A stretch of DNA of 51,488 nucleotides from contig VGZE01000007.1 of NCBI GenBank assembly GCA_016872755.1, forward strand, positions 1 to 51,488, read 5' to 3'. The notes beneath the pieces were generated by a model. That model did no database searches and was not told the origin of the DNA. It was given only the letters and a program-made list of their open reading frames with translations. Every line of letters begins with the position of its first letter. The stretch's first letter is position 1. Origin of the DNA: Planctomycetota bacterium (GTDB taxonomy: Bacteria; Planctomycetota; UBA1135; GCA-002686595). The translations under genes were made by a program, and so were the position numbers. Of the stretch, positions 51,472-51,488 are shown in pieces.

Positions 51472-51488
51472 ATCGCGATGCTGAATCA

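Noticed and set aside
51478-51488. A gene beginning at the right edge
   Set aside because: Only three codons are visible. The start is suggested by the promoter-like box but the product cannot be described, so no coding feature is listed.

Overview
This is a GC-rich window (third codon positions mostly G or C) from a bacterium that looks like a planctomycete. The evidence is the many large secreted beta-propeller and beta-helix proteins with a similar C-terminal module, DUF1080 and DUF1570-type domains, and a PadR/permease-prefix pair. This placement is inference from gene content; no rRNA is present.

Layout. 1-6339 is a selenocysteine (Sec) locus: the 3' part of selA, selD whose own active site is an in-frame UGA, a secreted WD40-like protein, a small-exporter-like membrane protein, a glycerophosphodiester phosphodiesterase, and the Sec tRNA gene selC. 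6356-8361 holds two tandem GNAT paralogues. 8362-12913 is an AT-richer islet with two large secreted propeller proteins. The islet is bounded by a second copy of the last 154 bp of the preceding GNAT gene. One islet gene carries an octanucleotide repeat that puts its signal peptide out of frame. 12914-14290 holds two more GNAT 3'-end fragments and two hicAB toxin-antitoxin modules of opposite gene order. 14466-21825 holds a 1220-residue peptidase/LamG/thioredoxin-like fusion, an isocitrate-dehydrogenase-family enzyme, a secreted protein of unknown role and a GNAT. 21845-22372 is a lipoprotein-like thioredoxin with an in-frame UGA forming a U-x-x-C active site, a selenoprotein that the nearby Sec genes could decode. 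22478-31048 holds a DUF1080 lipoprotein, a PadR/permease-prefix/cNMP-phosphorylase-like operon and three envelope or surface proteins. 31049-38727 carries a carboxypeptidase-regulatory-like protein and hutH and hutU (histidine to urocanate to imidazolonepropionate), separated by a 2.6 kb reverse-strand propeller gene. 38751-44847 holds a beta-helix protein, a hybrid histidine kinase and a NatAB-like ABC exporter. 45134-51437 holds an SGNH-like/YfhO-like membrane operon and a flavoprotein/ferredoxin membrane fusion.

Main observations. (1) A probable UxxC thioredoxin-fold selenoprotein that conventional gene calling would cut in two. (2) A Sec-containing SelD whose true start lies upstream of the UGA. 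(3) A five-unit octamer repeat in the signal-peptide region of an FG-GAP protein, which looks like an OFF-phase contingency locus. (4) Three copies of one GNAT 3' end bounding accessory DNA. (5) A recurring TAnnnT box 6-8 nt before start codons, suggesting leaderless transcripts. All functional calls come from reading motifs and context; no database search was run.
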